Program-made: the position numbers and the translations under genes
Shown: in pieces, positions 25,507-38,903 of the stretch
How positions within the stretch are numbered: the first letter of the stretch is position 1
Layout: each line of letters begins with the position of its first letter
Notes under the pieces: model-generated
Told to the model about the DNA's origin: nothing
Databases searched by the model: none
The model's input: the letters and a program-made list of their open reading frames with translations, nothing else
Assembly: GCA_914767715.1 (NCBI GenBank)
Contig: OU612073.1
Location: forward strand, 12,152,001-12,216,000
From: Membranipora membranacea
Taxonomy: Eukaryota; Bryozoa; Gymnolaemata; Cheilostomatida; Membraniporidae
Length of the DNA stretch: 64,000 bases
Reading direction: 5' to 3'

Positions 25507-26429
25507 CTAGAAAAGAAAAATTTCTTATCTTCATCAACTGTTGTTGTACAAGCAGCATGATTGAGGTGTTACTATCTGTAGTCATCTCTTTGTCAGAAAA
25601 TATTTCACACATACACCTTTTGGAACAATAAATTAGTCAGATGCCGCCATAAGCCAATTGATCACATCACAGTACAAAAGCTTCGATCTTCAATTCTACT
25701 CTTACTCGAGGGTATATTTCTACAACCAGACTCAAAGCTTTTTACCCTGATTTCATTCTACCCAGCTACTTTATTACACAAAACGTCTTTGGTAGAGTAA
25801 AAATGAATGGATGTAGCACACCAAACATCAAACTACGCTGAGACTACCTAACATATCTAAATTGAAAAATTATTGGTAGAGACAACTGAACACCATATAC
25901 ATGTATCTATATATACATATATTATTACTCACAACTTTTTGTTTGCAACTTACAGTACGCTGCTCACAGAAACCTGGCCTTCTTTTCTTCCCATGCCTGC
26001 AATCCAGATACTGTAACCCCACAACCGAAAAAGCCTGGTGCGCTCCGTCAATTCTCTCAATATTTATTCACTTTTGCAGGAGCCCTACAAAGAAAATAAT
26101 TCAAGTATGATTTGTTAGTATTTGGTAGGCAACTATAGCCCCCAGCCCACAAGTAAATAATATTTGAGAGAATTACAACTCTTGATTTACAATACCCAAT
26201 AGTAACTAAGTTGCAACCATAGTAATTAAGTTCCAACTATAGATGAATGTGAATTCACCAAATTGTCTATTATTCTCTTTTGTGATATACCCATCCTAGG
26301 GTCACCAGTACCAAACTTTGGTCCACTCCTAGCTTATTGCAATTCTAATATGAGAACCTATCTATCAATTTAATTCTTCATCATAGGCACTCTACCTCGG
26401 CTCATCAGTGTTACGGGATTGTGAATGTT

Positions 26430-26813
26430 TATTTAGCAGGCCCCCTACTTTGTTTGTCTGCTTGTGATTCACCTTTAATGTCTGATTCACCCAAAATTGT
26501 GGTCAGCACAGGAAGGTTGTCAACAAGGTCAAGCGGTGTTTGTGGTTCTGTCTGCTCATAAGGCCTCCTGGAAAGGCAATCAGCATTGGTATTAGTTTTC
26601 CCATTTTTGTGTTTGATGTCATAGTTGTACGGCTGGAGCAATAGTGACCAGCGACCTAGTCTGCCCTTAGTGTAATTTATGCTTTTCAACCACTTGAGGC
26701 TAATGTGGTCAGTGAGCACCAAAAAGTGTTTATCTGCAAGGTAATGTTTGTATTTCTCTACTGCTGTAACCAGGGCTAGTCCCTCCTTATGTGTTATAGA
26801 ATAATTTTTAAAA
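26430..26813 (-). pseudogene. Ty3/Gypsy-type RNase H fragment
   Basis: A reverse-strand frame reads THKEGLALVTAVEKYKHYL, then VLTDHISLKWL, GRLGRWSLLLQPYNYDIKH and NTNADCLSRRPYE. This is the order of the RNase H region of Ty3/Gypsy polyproteins (TDH box, GR.ARW, NADALSR). No reverse transcriptase, integrase or LTR is visible around it, so it is an isolated fragment of a pol gene. It ends abruptly at an A-rich stretch near 26,814. Confidence 0.85.
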
Positions 26814-26819
26814 AAAAAC

Positions 26820-29818
26820 AGTAGTATAGATCAGAATATCAGAACAACAGAAAGTAAGCTGGGTTTGGTGGAATAAGGTATAAATAGATGTCACTAGTTT
26901 TTAGGCCTTAGCAACTTGATTCCTTGGTCTTTAACATGTTGTTATAGATGAGTGAGGTATTACTATTTGCCATTTAAAAAAGATATGAGGCTAATTTAAT
27001 ACTCTAACCGAACATAATTAATATTTTGCATGACTTGCTTGGGCAGTTTCATAGCTCAATTGCCTAAAAATTACAACACTTGATAATAATGATTTAGAAT
27101 TTTTGACCATTACAGGCAGTGGTGTGAGAGATTATATTATTTTACCAACAGGCTAGGTGATGCAGACCAATTAATTAAACCAGAATGTCAAACTTCACCT
27201 AGAACAAAATTTATTTTCATGACATTATTTTTGGCTGAAGATGGCTCCATCCATAACAGTTCTATTATTTAAAAAGATCAAACCAAATTTGGGGCTGATA
27301 AATAAAGGTGTTTCTATTATATGTTGTAATTACAAAATAAGATTAAATTTCATAAGCAGGATTAGCTTCCTTACACAAACATAGAACATATATGTCAGGC
27401 AGCTTGGCAATTATTTTTGCTGGTATGAATGGAAATAGAACAATATCATTGATTACACCCATGCCTGCACCAAAGGTACCAGAGACATGAGGATGTTTCA
27501 TACCCAATAAACAAAACAAACAGTGTCTCAGATGTTTTAGGTATCTTAGATGATAAACAATGCTCAAATTTAGATAGTGCAAAGCATTAAAAGCATCCAC
27601 TCTTCGATAGAAAGATTATAACATCTGAAATATTCACATGTGTATGCCTTAAAACATCACTTATTGCTTGAATTTCGATTACTTTAGTGAATCTTGGACA
27701 GTTATGTCAGCCATGAACTTGCTCTTGGCATTCTCCAGATTACCAATCATTGTGAGAGTGAAGTAGATTGCTCTACCTGTTTTAATATTAATGCTATATC
27801 CTTTCACCTGTTTGGTGAGGGAATAGTGTTCCAAAAGATTATCGTAATTTTATCCAGCCTTTTTCACTTGGAAGATTGGTGTGCATATTCACGCAACCAT
27901 CCACCCCTACCCCCATCATCCCAGTCAATTTTTCTTCCTATAGAAAGATAAGGGCAAATATATGTTTAATCGATTGCAGCGGATTCCTGAAGCTCTATGC
28001 ATCTAAGCATTTGCCCTATCCAGTGTTTCCTTTGGTCAATGAGAAACCTATTTTCCTAGATATGTACCAACACTTATGTAGAATATTGGTGTGATTATTC
28101 GCTTGGAAATGAAGATAACCTGCATCCTACAGCTGATTCAAAACAAGATATAAATCCGTTAGTCTGCACAATGTAATTTTAATTTCTTCATTACGCACCT
28201 ACCACCAACCAGATAAGTAGAGATTCTACTGAGTGCAAAAATATTTCGCTAGCTGGGGGATAATTTTTTGTGACAATACACCAATGATGATTGGGAAAGT
28301 TAAAGCAGAGATTCATGACATTGATACAAATTGACGAATTTTAGGAAATAAGCTTGCATTTATTTTGACAGAATGTTGTACTGCTACAGGTGGAAAACTT
28401 TTGCCTTGCAACCTGAAATCCCCCAACAATACTACAGGATTTAGTTACTTGAAAGCTACCAATGAGTGGAAATGAAGTAAGAATTATCTCTTCTAACCTG
28501 AACAAAAACCTCTATATACGACAAGGATTTGAACGATGTGGCCAAATATGACTATTAGAATGCCTAGGCTGTTTATACAAAATTTCATATGTTTCACCAT
28601 CACACCAAAACATTTCAATGGTCTGCATACAACTCTCACATCGAAAAAAATCAGAAAAATTTATTCCCTCTCCACACAATATCCATCATCAATGGTCACC
28701 CAGTAAATAAAAGTGCATCATTTATTTCAGCATGATATTTTGTAGACACTGACTATTGAACAGCTATGGCATGCTCATGCTCTATCCTGCATAATTCCAG
28801 CAAAAATAAACTTGCTTAATCACATTTTTTGAACTCAATTAGGGTATAAAACATAACACAACACCTCAATTCCTTGTAACGGCTTTAAATTACAGACCCT
28901 GGAATTGGTATGGGATGATGCTGATGGAGACTGGCCCAAATATAAATGTACAGTTTGAGTGTAGCCTTGCTAGAAAAAAAAATAGTGGATTAAAACAGCT
29001 GTGAAACTAACTAATTATGATAAAGATAAGGAAGTAGCTCTGCTGGTTTGATTGCATGCCCTTCACACACAGGATCATTTTCCGCTTCAGTCTTCTGACT
29101 AATGGGTTCTGTTGATGCCCAGGTGGATCTGACCTGCCTGCAAATTTTGTACTGAGTTTGGCAGCTTGATTTCTCAGTATTTGAGCTGAAACAGACCTCG
29201 TGATTTTAGCCAACATTCTAAGACTGCTAAACAGGTATATATACCAGCTAACACACATTGAAAATTGCAATTGTTGCTCTATGTGAGTAGATGGGGTGTA
29301 TTCATAGGTAGGTAAGCAGGTAAACTTAGGAAAAGAAAACCTTAACATGCCATAATAGCATGAATATGCATTGACTCTATTTATGTTTCTCTCAGGGCGC
29401 TAAGGGGGTCCGTCGACATTTTACTGCTTTTACCGCTTTACCGCTTTACCGCTTTTATTGGCAAATTTCTTTACGTTATAATGTTCAGAGCTCATCAAAT
29501 AATTCAAAACTGAAACATGTGAGTTATTCCTCAGCATAATGGTCTGCCTCAAAACATACCTCAACGTCAATGGGCAAGGCTAGTAAACACAGCCTCCTAA
29601 CATCACAAGTTCTAAATTGGTTGTAGAGAATTTTGACTTTTCTTATTATTCCATACGCAGACAATCAACCAAAATCACATATTTTCTTGACTGTTAACAG
29701 TTAAATCAAGCTCTAGTTCCTACCGCCTAGGACTCCCATGTGATCTTTTAATCACTATAAAATATTGCTCGCAGCAATTTACCACCCTACGCAATAAGTT
29801 GACCGAAATATTCAATCC
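26820..29818. other. Interior of the 14.4-kb element, nothing identified
   Basis: AT-rich sequence without a supportable exon. A stretch at about 29,127-29,208 on - reads like a basic amphipathic leader (MLAKITRSVSAQIL), but no continuing exon could be tied to it. Confidence 0.4.
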
Positions 29819-30080
29819 ATGGTTGATTAAAAGGCTGATAAAATCAAATGTCTTGTCACATGCCACATACTGAAACACGGGCGCCAAAATTCATTGCCCT
29901 AGTAGCGAGGCTGCAATATCTGTGCCAGGTTGCTCTCTATTTGCAGGCAGGTTGGGGCACAGCACTGGGGGCCAACCAAACCCCAGTAGTCGATGGACCG
30001 CAGTGGGATTCGAGCCCTCCTCAACCTTCAGCATCTGCATGCTAAAGGTGTGGTGCTCTAACCAACTGAGCCACCTCCTA
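29819..30080 (-). mobile_element. tRNA-derived SINE, copy 1
   Basis: Read on -, it opens with a tRNA-like head: A box GGCTCAGTTGGTTAGAGC, then a B box close to GGCTCGAATCCCAC. A body shared with the copy at 62.8-63.0 kb follows (CCCAGTGCTGTGCCCCAACC, GCAGCCTCGC). The 3' end is near TTTTAATCAACC. The tRNA part lacks a complete acceptor fold, so it is not a tRNA gene. Confidence 0.8.
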
Positions 30081-30910
30081 CTCAAAGTATCAAACAAAGT
30101 AGGGATCGGATATGATGTCCCTCAAATGATATTGTTAATCAAAGTTTCCTGATTGTTAATTTTTTTCCCGAAAAGGGCTGGAATCTCTAAAAACTGCCTC
30201 CATATTGAGAAAAAAAAGATTTTCTGGGAGAGGCCCTTACCCCCTAGGATGAAGGCACCCATTCCACCTGGCTCTACCACTTGAAAACCAATGGATTCAG
30301 ACCTGGATATTCCCTATTCTGTACCTCAAGTAAAATTTGTCCAAAAAGTGGTGCGGCCAATTGGTATGCTCCCGAACAAAAAGAGGCCAAAGCAGAAAAA
30401 AAGGTTTGCCACGCATGATCTGATGCATTTACATTAGAGAGAAAGCTGTAATTTGTCTCAATCAAAAATTAGTGTGCGAGTTTAAATAGTACATAACATT
30501 ACATGGGCTATTCATATTCAAAGACAGGGAAATAATTTGATGCAACGCTCATTTCAGTTTACAGGCAGGACCGAGCACACTCAGTGAACTCATATGGTGT
30601 GAGAGTTCATCCACCACACACTCCTTGAAAATGCCCTGAGCTGATCCATTTTTTTGCCTCAAACCCATCTTTATAGTTTTGCTAGGGAAATAATAATTTT
30701 GAAGGGCTTGCCATAACTCAGTTAGCTGTCACAATCCAATCTGGTTACTTACATTGCATTGAGATTATTTTGTTGCATCGCTCTGCCTAAACCCTATCCC
30801 CCTCCTTGGAAATTGATATCATGCTGTGGATGGGCACACCACGGAAACCATCAACACCTTTCACAGCATATGACTACAAATTCAAACTTGATACAGTAGG
30901 ATTCACTCAC

Positions 30911-31140
30911 CAGCTTCCATATATATAATCTTCCAAACTGTCACCAAACGATTTCTCCTGAGAAAATATAGAGAACGTAAGCTGATGTTCTGTCTTGTGC
31001 TGCCTTAGATGGTCTCTTGCTAACGTCTCATTAGTATGATATGATACTAAATCCATTATGGCAGTCAGTCCAACACAAAATCCAATGCTTTTGTGGCAGC
31101 TTATGTCGCAGTTAAGAATGGGTTTGTCTCTCTTTATCAT
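30911..31140 (-). CDS. Possible exon of an unidentified gene
   Basis: An open frame starts at ATG 31138-31140 and runs to a strong splice donor (CTG|gtgagt) at 30911. It reads KRDKPILNCDISCHKSIGF, then ARDHLRQHKTEHQL and SQEKSFGDSLEDYIYGSW. The frame is closed upstream by stops, so the methionine may be a true start. It ends in phase 2 and does not fit the phase-0 exon at 25399-25506, so an intervening exon would be needed. Family unknown. Confidence 0.35.
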
Positions 31141-31540
31141 ATACTAATGGGTACTAGGAAAATAAAAATGAATGTTCACTCTTGTGAAAGCACTACATTG
31201 CGCAGGGATGCGCTTTCACTTTACCTTTAAATCTGTACTTGACCTATATTTTGAATTCTATGTCATTCAGCATGCACCAATGAGGTACAACATAACTAGT
31301 AGTCCATTGTAGAATATGGTGGTTCTGCCAACTTCAACTTTTCTTTAATCAGAGCAGGGAGAATTCTCCCTGATCAGAGTAACAAAGTTGTCTACCTCCT
31401 TGTTGGGGTGAGATAACGTAGCGCAAAAAAATTTTTGGGGCGTTTTCTGGTCATTTGAGGCACCCTGGAGTTTTGTAAGCATTTTTAAGCATTTTGCAAA
31501 TTTTTGTACTCATTTTGGAAAAATTAGGTTGGCAAGTCTG

Positions 31541-31547
31541 GTTCAGT
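31541..31547. repeat. Right target-site duplication GTTCAGT
   Basis: Direct copy of the heptamer at 17121-17127, immediately outside the right inverted repeat. From here the sequence matches unit B at 59,887. Confidence 0.9.
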
Positions 31548-32641
31548 ACACCCTGCACCCCTGACAATCTCCTATACTATATCACTTTATATAGCTGTAT
31601 ACTGCTGACTGATACTTTAATTCTTGTTTGATTATGAAATCTGTTGCTGTCATCTGTAAACAGCTTATAGGAGGCTTTCCAATTCAAAGCGCTTAATGCA
31701 TGGTGTATGAAAGTGATAAGATAAAACTGTTTTCCACACGGACTTGACACTGAGATATGACCACTGCCCCTTACCTTATCATGTAGCGATGACGTACTTC
31801 AATGTTATGTTTTTACAATGTACTCTGATCAGTACCGACAATGTAACACAGTTATATGAACATTCATGACTAAAACAAAAGTGAGATATCGGCAAACATT
31901 GAAACATTATACAGGAGCTTGATGTGGTTTTGTACATGTTATTTTCCTCACTTTGTTTCAATATTGAAATACAGTGAATATTAGTGACATAATATTTCTT
32001 TCATGGGAAACTAACATAATTTCCACTATATAATAGGACATAATAAGATCAAGGTAATATGTCATATATCATGGCCAAGTGTCTAGGATGTGTATAACAG
32101 CTTTTTGAGCAAAACTTCTATGAAGTAAAGTTCTCAATTCCCAAAATCAAACTTCAGGTCAATTTAAATTATTCCTCCAAGTGTAGTTCGCATTTCATTG
32201 GCCGGTCTATTTGATTCACTTTGTGTTGACTGCTAAAAAGATATCATAGAAATCATAGTATTTGCTTTCCGTTGTTTGGCTCAAGACTTAAATAATGCGC
32301 AAAAGAAAATAGTTTGAATGTTTTACCTACAGTAACGTTTATAGTAAAGTTTTTGCTATCAGAATCAGATGCTCACTTCAATCCTCACTAAGATCAACTC
32401 CTTGCAATCATTTGAAGAATCATAATAATAAATGACCCAAGCAGTCACATAATAGGATAATATTCGATAACTTATGGCAGCATGGAGGGCACATATATAG
32501 GATGGAACCTTTTCATTACAAAGCACTAAGAGTTTAAGTTGAAAGTTAAAGTCAAGAAAGCTGGGAAATAAACTTGAGCTTCACATTGTCCATTGGGTGA
32601 CCTAATAATATAATATAATAATAATGGCTGTGCATCTATAC

Positions 32642-32998
32642 CAGGGCTGCCCAACGAGTGGCCCTGGGGCCGCATGCGGCCCCCGACCCAATTTTATGCG
32701 GGCCCCGACCCGTCTGAGAAAATCGCGTAGTCACAAAAACAATTTTTACCCCTATAGTTGTTACATTCCTCATTTATAAAATAATAAAATAATAAGGAAC
32801 GCTCTAAATCTACTCGCAGGATTTAGGAATTCCCCAACCATTGCATTTGAGTGAGCTCCAATAAATTAATTGCCCACTGCAAATTAAAATACTGCACACC
32901 CATATTTGAGTGTTCGATTTATGGCGAGGTTACGGGCCCCCAGGGACATTGCAATATGTGGATGAGGCCCCCTCAATGAAAACATTGGGCACTCCCTG
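32642..32998. mobile_element. hAT-type miniature transposon
   Basis: A 357-bp segment begins CAGGGCTGCCCAA and ends with the complement of CAGGGAGTGCCCAA. It is flanked by a perfect 8-bp duplication ATCTATAC (32634-32641 and 32999-33006). CAGGG-type ends and an 8-bp duplication are typical of hAT elements; no coding sequence is present, so it is non-autonomous. Unit B lacks this segment. Confidence 0.9.
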
Positions 32999-33175
32999 AT
33001 CTATACAGACGATGACTGTACCGAGGTGCGTGCTAAGTAGAGGTTGTATAGTGACGTCTAGGTTTCCAAGTCATTAGTGCCGCTCTTAAACCACTGACAG
33101 CCTTAACCCAGCGTGAAACATAGAGGCCGGAGCTGCAGTGGTTGGTGAAAGCGTCCGCCTGTATAGAGTTTTACC

Positions 33176-33204
33176 ATACTATACTATACTATACTATACT
33201 ATAG
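33176..33204. repeat. (ACTAT)n microsatellite
   Basis: About five tandem ACTAT units, just downstream of the last remaining exon of the AFG2A pseudogene. Unit B has only a degenerate ACCATACCATA at the matching place. Confidence 0.85.
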
Positions 33205-36200
33205 GAGATTGAAAGAATTACATACCTTGATTGATATAAAGTTAAGAGAGGTTTCTGTAGCCAGTGCTTTAGCTATTATGGTTTTGGAGCATCCCGGTGG
33301 GCCGTACATTAGGACACCCCGTGGCGGTTTAATACCTAGCCGTTTGAATTTATCCTGATGCTGGAGAGGCCAGACTATAGCCTGTATTAGTTTCTGTTTC
33401 AGGTCAGATTGTCCACCTATATCTGTCCATCTCACCTGTGGAAAGAGTATATACGTAATTTACACTATTAGGTATTAGGTATCAGAGAACTCCCCTTTTT
33501 AACATTTGAAAGGAATGCAATATATTCAAAATTTTAAATCTTGGACATAGTGTGGTTAGCACAGGGGAACTATAAATGCATATCACCATACCTAGCTTAA
33601 TGAAGAAATGTTACTGTAGCCATTATTGTAAGATTTCACCTGGGATTCTACTTATTTCAAACTTCAAAATTTGTATCCACCAATAATACCAAATAGAAAT
33701 ATCTATGCAGCACTTAATAATCTGTTGGTATTACAAAAGCATTTTACATGTCATACGATGTTACTTGTGGACTGATGATCAATAACAGTCATAGATGCAG
33801 GGAAAAGATCTATGATCTACTAGGTGCGATTGACAAACCTTAGGTACATCAATGTAAATCTCCCGCATGGCGCTCGGTTGTACAGTAGACATAGCGCGAT
33901 GGAAGTGTGATAGCTCCACACCGTCTGGGCTTCCCTGAGTCATAGCGTTCAGTCCGGCCTCTCTGAATAAAACCATAAAAACCGCAACTATATGTCTTAT
34001 AATATGCAGAGTTGCTTTGAAATCGAGGCCATAAGGTGTGCATGGTACTCATCACACTACTGATGTTAATGGTTTTCAAATTATTTTCCTCGCTCAGCAA
34101 AATATCAGCATCTTCTCTGGTTTTAATTTCCAATTCCATCACGTCACATGACATCATGCCATTATTTTTCATTCTTATATTACAAATTTGAAAACAATTG
34201 ACCTTTCCATTATATGATGGTAGTGAAATTTTCTCTAGAATAAATGTTAATACTGAAAAGAAAATTGTTCTTTCACCAGCAGGTCGAGTTATTGTGAAAG
34301 CAAGAGTCAATTATCAGTTTGTGTGATGGCCAAAATATTGCGCCATAAGACGTGAAGTGATAACTTTATTGTGCTCCTGTTGTTGAGAGCATAAAGTATG
34401 CTGTTCCTATGCCTGAAAGTGGTGAGCCAGTTACAAACTTTTCTGATCTGAACCGAATGTTGTTTTTTTGACAACAAATGATATGTTTGGCAAAAAACTT
34501 TTAGTTTTAGGATGAGTGTTACCTGCAGAGGTTTTGTAGATCAGCTCCCACATAGCCGTGACAATCTGCAGCGAGATCAGACAGCTGATCCCACTAAGTC
34601 TATGTAACATCTTCTTCATTATCGCCGAGATTATCTACAATAAAAACCTTAACGATTTCCACAAAAACAAACACGAGCACATTCCCACACTCCGCCCCTG
34701 TGATTTCAACAAAAACGTTAATTAAGCCAATTCACACACTCTATTTATTGTATGTATGTTACACTTCCATTCCAAGTTTTTTTTTCTGTGAGATGAGGTT
34801 CAAAGAAAAGACAACTCAAAACCATTGTAAAACTACCTGAAACTTCTTTTACCACACATGTTTAACTGAGTAGAAGTATTGTGTGTAGATTCAAATTAGA
34901 TTCAATCAATTAGGAAATTTTGTCAAAGACAAATTACAATGCGTTGACTGAAAAGCTCTGTCATATGGTCATACATCACACATCAACTCATAAACAATAA
35001 TAATTGGATGTATAAACACATCGCATTACATACCAGTTTTCTTTGTTTGGAGGAGGGCACGGGGACTTCTATTTCTCTGTCTATCCTCCCAGGCCTTCAT
35101 AGTGACATGTCCACCGCATCCAGTCTGTTAGTGGTAGCTAACACAAACACATAGCAGTTTGGGTTCTAAGACGACAAAATTGAAGTATGTATAGCGTATG
35201 TTAACTTTGAATTCTCGAAGTGGCTGCAGGCGAGATATTGTGGCATTTCAATATCACTCGCTCCTTTTGATAATAAAATGCCTCAAAATTTTCATTGCAG
35301 CCCTAAACCTAACCATTAACATGTTTTTGGTCTATCTATGAAATACATTGATTTGGTACAACGATCGGTTTCATGTGGCTGAGTCCATGCAAGTATTCTG
35401 TCAATGAGGCTCTGGCTATTGATCAGTGTACATGACAATAGCCTAGCCTCCAATTAAGACTATTGAATGTATCAAGAAATGCAGTGCGACTGTTCTAACC
35501 ATCTGGGCTTGCTGTCATGTCATTATTACCATCATCAGTTAGCTTGTTATCGCCACTTATATCTCATTAATTTCATAGATAATCTGGTATAAATAGTTGG
35601 AGTGCTTACCTGGGTGGCCCTGTCAATCTCCATGACAAGAGATGATAGTACTCTTTTCTCTAAATCAGACTGTGATCTCTCTCTACGTGGGCACATCACA
35701 TCCATATCATCAACAGGAACAAGAACTAATAATCTATGCCTTAGAACTGCAGAAACTGGAATCATATTTTCTCATTGGACAGATAATGTGTACCAGAATA
35801 ATATTATCTGGGTTATCGAGTGTAGCCCTCAGAAATAATATAAACATATAAATAAACAGATATACAAAAGTATACGATTGGATTTGCATTCATAAGCAGG
35901 TAGGCTAACCCTCCTTTTTTGGTCTTATCGAGAGAATGAAGATAATAACAATTAAAAGTGCACTTACTGCTCAACAGCTTGTTGGAAGATCTTTTGTAGC
36001 CTATTTTCTGTCTCTCCAAACTGCCTGCAATTCACAAATCATAATATTTGACCATCTGCAAAATCAACACTGGAATATGGATGCTTACATCACGGAAAAA
36101 TACAACCACATGCAGAATCTATTGCACATTTTCATGTTTATGTTACTTTAAGGACTATGTATCACTCACTTGCTCCAGAGCTGAGCAGAGTCCAACACAA

Positions 36201-38903
36201 CAAACTCCGCATGACCTTTTAACCTCCTGCCGACTTCTTCAGCTATGAGTGTTTTACCACAGCCTGATGGACCGTGTAATATAGCTCCTTTTGGTACCTG
36301 TACGCCTAGAGATGGGCAAAATAAGACAGAAAGTCAGAAAAGGGATAATTGGAAAAGAGATAAACGTCCACACATGTAAATTATAAAACAGATGAAGCTG
36401 CATTGATAGTTATTCATTTTATGTTTTATTGTGGTTCACGAGGAATGAAATCTGTACCAGCAAATTTAAACAGACGCTAGATAGTCTAGATGTGATACTT
36501 TTTTTTTGATAGTGGGAATTTACATGAACTGGTTTAACTTGGATTCTAATTTCCATTGCGTAATTTTTAGCTTATACCACTGCATAGTCATAAAAAAAAG
36601 GTTTGATCGTTTTCAGTTGTCAGTGCAATGCCAATTATGTACACAAGCTACCATATGAATAAAAGTCATTGATAACTCCTACCATATTTTTGATATGTGT
36701 TTTTCTTCGTTATAGGTTCTATGATGAGCTGGTTACGGGTGTCAAGTAGATCGTCTACTCCTGCTATAGCCTGTGTTTCTTCCTGCTCATCATCTGTCTC
36801 GAACTGCGGAACGGGAGACTGGTCACTTAGTGTAACTGTTGTAGTCTGAATGACCTGATAGAACTGCGTGCTACATTCACTCAGACCATCCGCTATGACG
36901 CAAATTAGTGAAGTCGATTGTAAAATATAACATTGAGCACAATGAAGAATATATTTTTGAAAATTCAACTGTGAAAGTGGCGTTTTTTATTCACATACAT
37001 TGTACCAGAGGTGCACAGGAAAAATCAACGACATGAACTGAAGAAATCACCGATTTGAACCACCAACAGGCAAGCCAGGGCTATTTCCACCACATTGGCA
37101 TGGAATCGTAGATCTGAAAACGGATTGTCATCTTCTATAATATGAGTAAAATACACGCGCAAACTAACCTAGTAGTAAGGATGCAGAAGAGTCTGACTTT
37201 TTACTCCTTGTACTTTTACTGACAGGCGTTGAGGTAATGTTAGAGTGATCTCCCCCAGTAGCTGTTTCTGCTTAATAAGAAACGTTTTTAGTAGGTGAAG
37301 ATCAGATTAAGTGGCGAAAACCAGAATTAGTGGTGAAAACCAGATTTAGTGGTTAAACTCTGTTGTCATCACATGTGGAATGGTGGGAGTCTATTCACAG
37401 TTGTTATCCCTGAATAGACTGCCACCATTCCACCTGTGATAAAAGTCTAAGCACTAAAACATGCTCCAAAAAGTCCAAATTCATACGTTTTATTTCAACC
37501 TGCACTGAAACTATTACAAGAGCGAGTTTGAAGAGTACTGCTGCAATATTTTTATTTTTGCAAAATAACAGTAGCAATACAAACTTCATATCCTCAACAT
37601 AAGCTAAGAGTAAATTGCACTAAATTAGATTGAAAATCTTTACTTACCTGACACAGGCTCATAAGCGGACAGGTTAAGATTGCTCATATCTTGTGAGAGT
37701 GAATCATTAACAGATGGGGTATATCCCTGAGCTGTTGCTTCTAATATATGGATATTTACAGGCTTGCCAAAGTATTACAACTCCAAATCACTACCAGACG
37801 CAATGATACGCATGTCTAAAATAATGATTGATATGACCCAATTGTAACAAAGTTGATTCAACGCACCAAGAAAACAGGACACACAATCATTAAATCATAT
37901 CATAGATGTCCATTGCCCTAAGTATTATTTTATTTCATACTTACTCAACTCTTTTTAACATAACGAGTCGAAATTCAAGGATTACCCCTGAGCTGATTCT
38001 GTAGCGATCTATGCATTAAGTAAAAACAGCCGCTTCAAATTTTTAAGAATGTTGATGCAAACAGAGGAGGTCATAACAATATTATAAGCAAATTTTGATA
38101 ACTTACTGAGTTGAAGTTTGATGGACGATGACAGATCTTCTTTATCTATATTACTGGGTACATTCTGACTACAAAATAAGATGAGAATTAAACGCCATCA
38201 ACCATCAAGCCTCGCTCTGAAATCTCACTGCAAAATAATTATAATATTCTAATTAACACTAATTTTTAATTATGAACCTGGCCAGAAAGAAATTATACAC
38301 AAAAAAAGCATAAACTTTAGGGACTGCTTCCAGACATAATTTAAATTATTGCTGAATTTTCGATATTCCAATTTAATATTTGTCAGGGAGGAATGAAAAA
38401 ATTGAATCGGTGCATATTCTTTATTCGCCAGAAAGCAATCAAAGAGTAATTAATTAGTTTAATTATATATATATATACTTTTTATTGGCATCAAAAGTCA
38501 TCTCATTTGAAATGTTTTGCACTCAGTGCCAGAAAACAATTTTTTTTATAACAAAAAAAGAGAAACAGAAGGGAAATAATATCATCAATGATGTTGGTCA
38601 AGTCGATAATATATGGTTGAAAAGTAAAGTTTTGAATGAACTGAACTTCTCTTTAGATCTCAAATGTAACGGTAAAGAATTGTATGTAGCAGAAACTTTG
38701 TATCTTAGATTGTCTGTATGATATAAAAGTAAATGTTTATCACGAAAATTGAACTTGGTAGTGTTTTTAAATCCTCTATATATAAATGGAGGTGTTAAAA
38801 AATTGTTTATCTTATGCGCAAAAAGTGAAGTGAAATAACAAACAAGCTTAGGAAGAGGTAGGAGTTGTAATGATTGTGTAATGGATTCGGTCGAAATGAG
38901 ATA

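Larger units (their letters stand above)
17128..31540. mobile_element. 14.4-kb DNA-transposon-like insertion with TIRs
   Basis: The ends are CATACTTGCCAACCT on the left and the complement of CAGACTTGCCAACCT on the right, 14 of 15 matching, flanked by the direct repeat GTTCAGT. Unit B lacks the whole segment and has a single GTTCAGT, so this is an insertion. Near the left end there is a perfect AAGCGTTT/AAACGCTT inverted repeat and further AACGC words. The interior carries a 430-bp tandem array, a LINE, a short tandem array, an unidentified spliced gene on -, a Ty3-type fragment and a SINE. A 7-bp (possibly 8-bp with one mismatch) duplication and CA...TG ends fit several cut-and-paste groups (hAT, P, KDZ and others). 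I recognise no transposase, so the superfamily is open; a composite or non-autonomous element is possible. Confidence 0.85.

Noticed and set aside
29127-29208. Leader-like basic reverse frame MLAKITRSVSAQIL
   Set aside because: No downstream exon in phase and no homologue recognised; could be chance.
30274-30465. 63-codon reverse frame
   Set aside because: No splice or start evidence and no family resemblance.
33849-34310. 153-codon reverse frame, also at 63291-63752
   Set aside because: It overlaps the AFG2A exon 33839-33962 in another frame and is conserved only because the whole region is duplicated.
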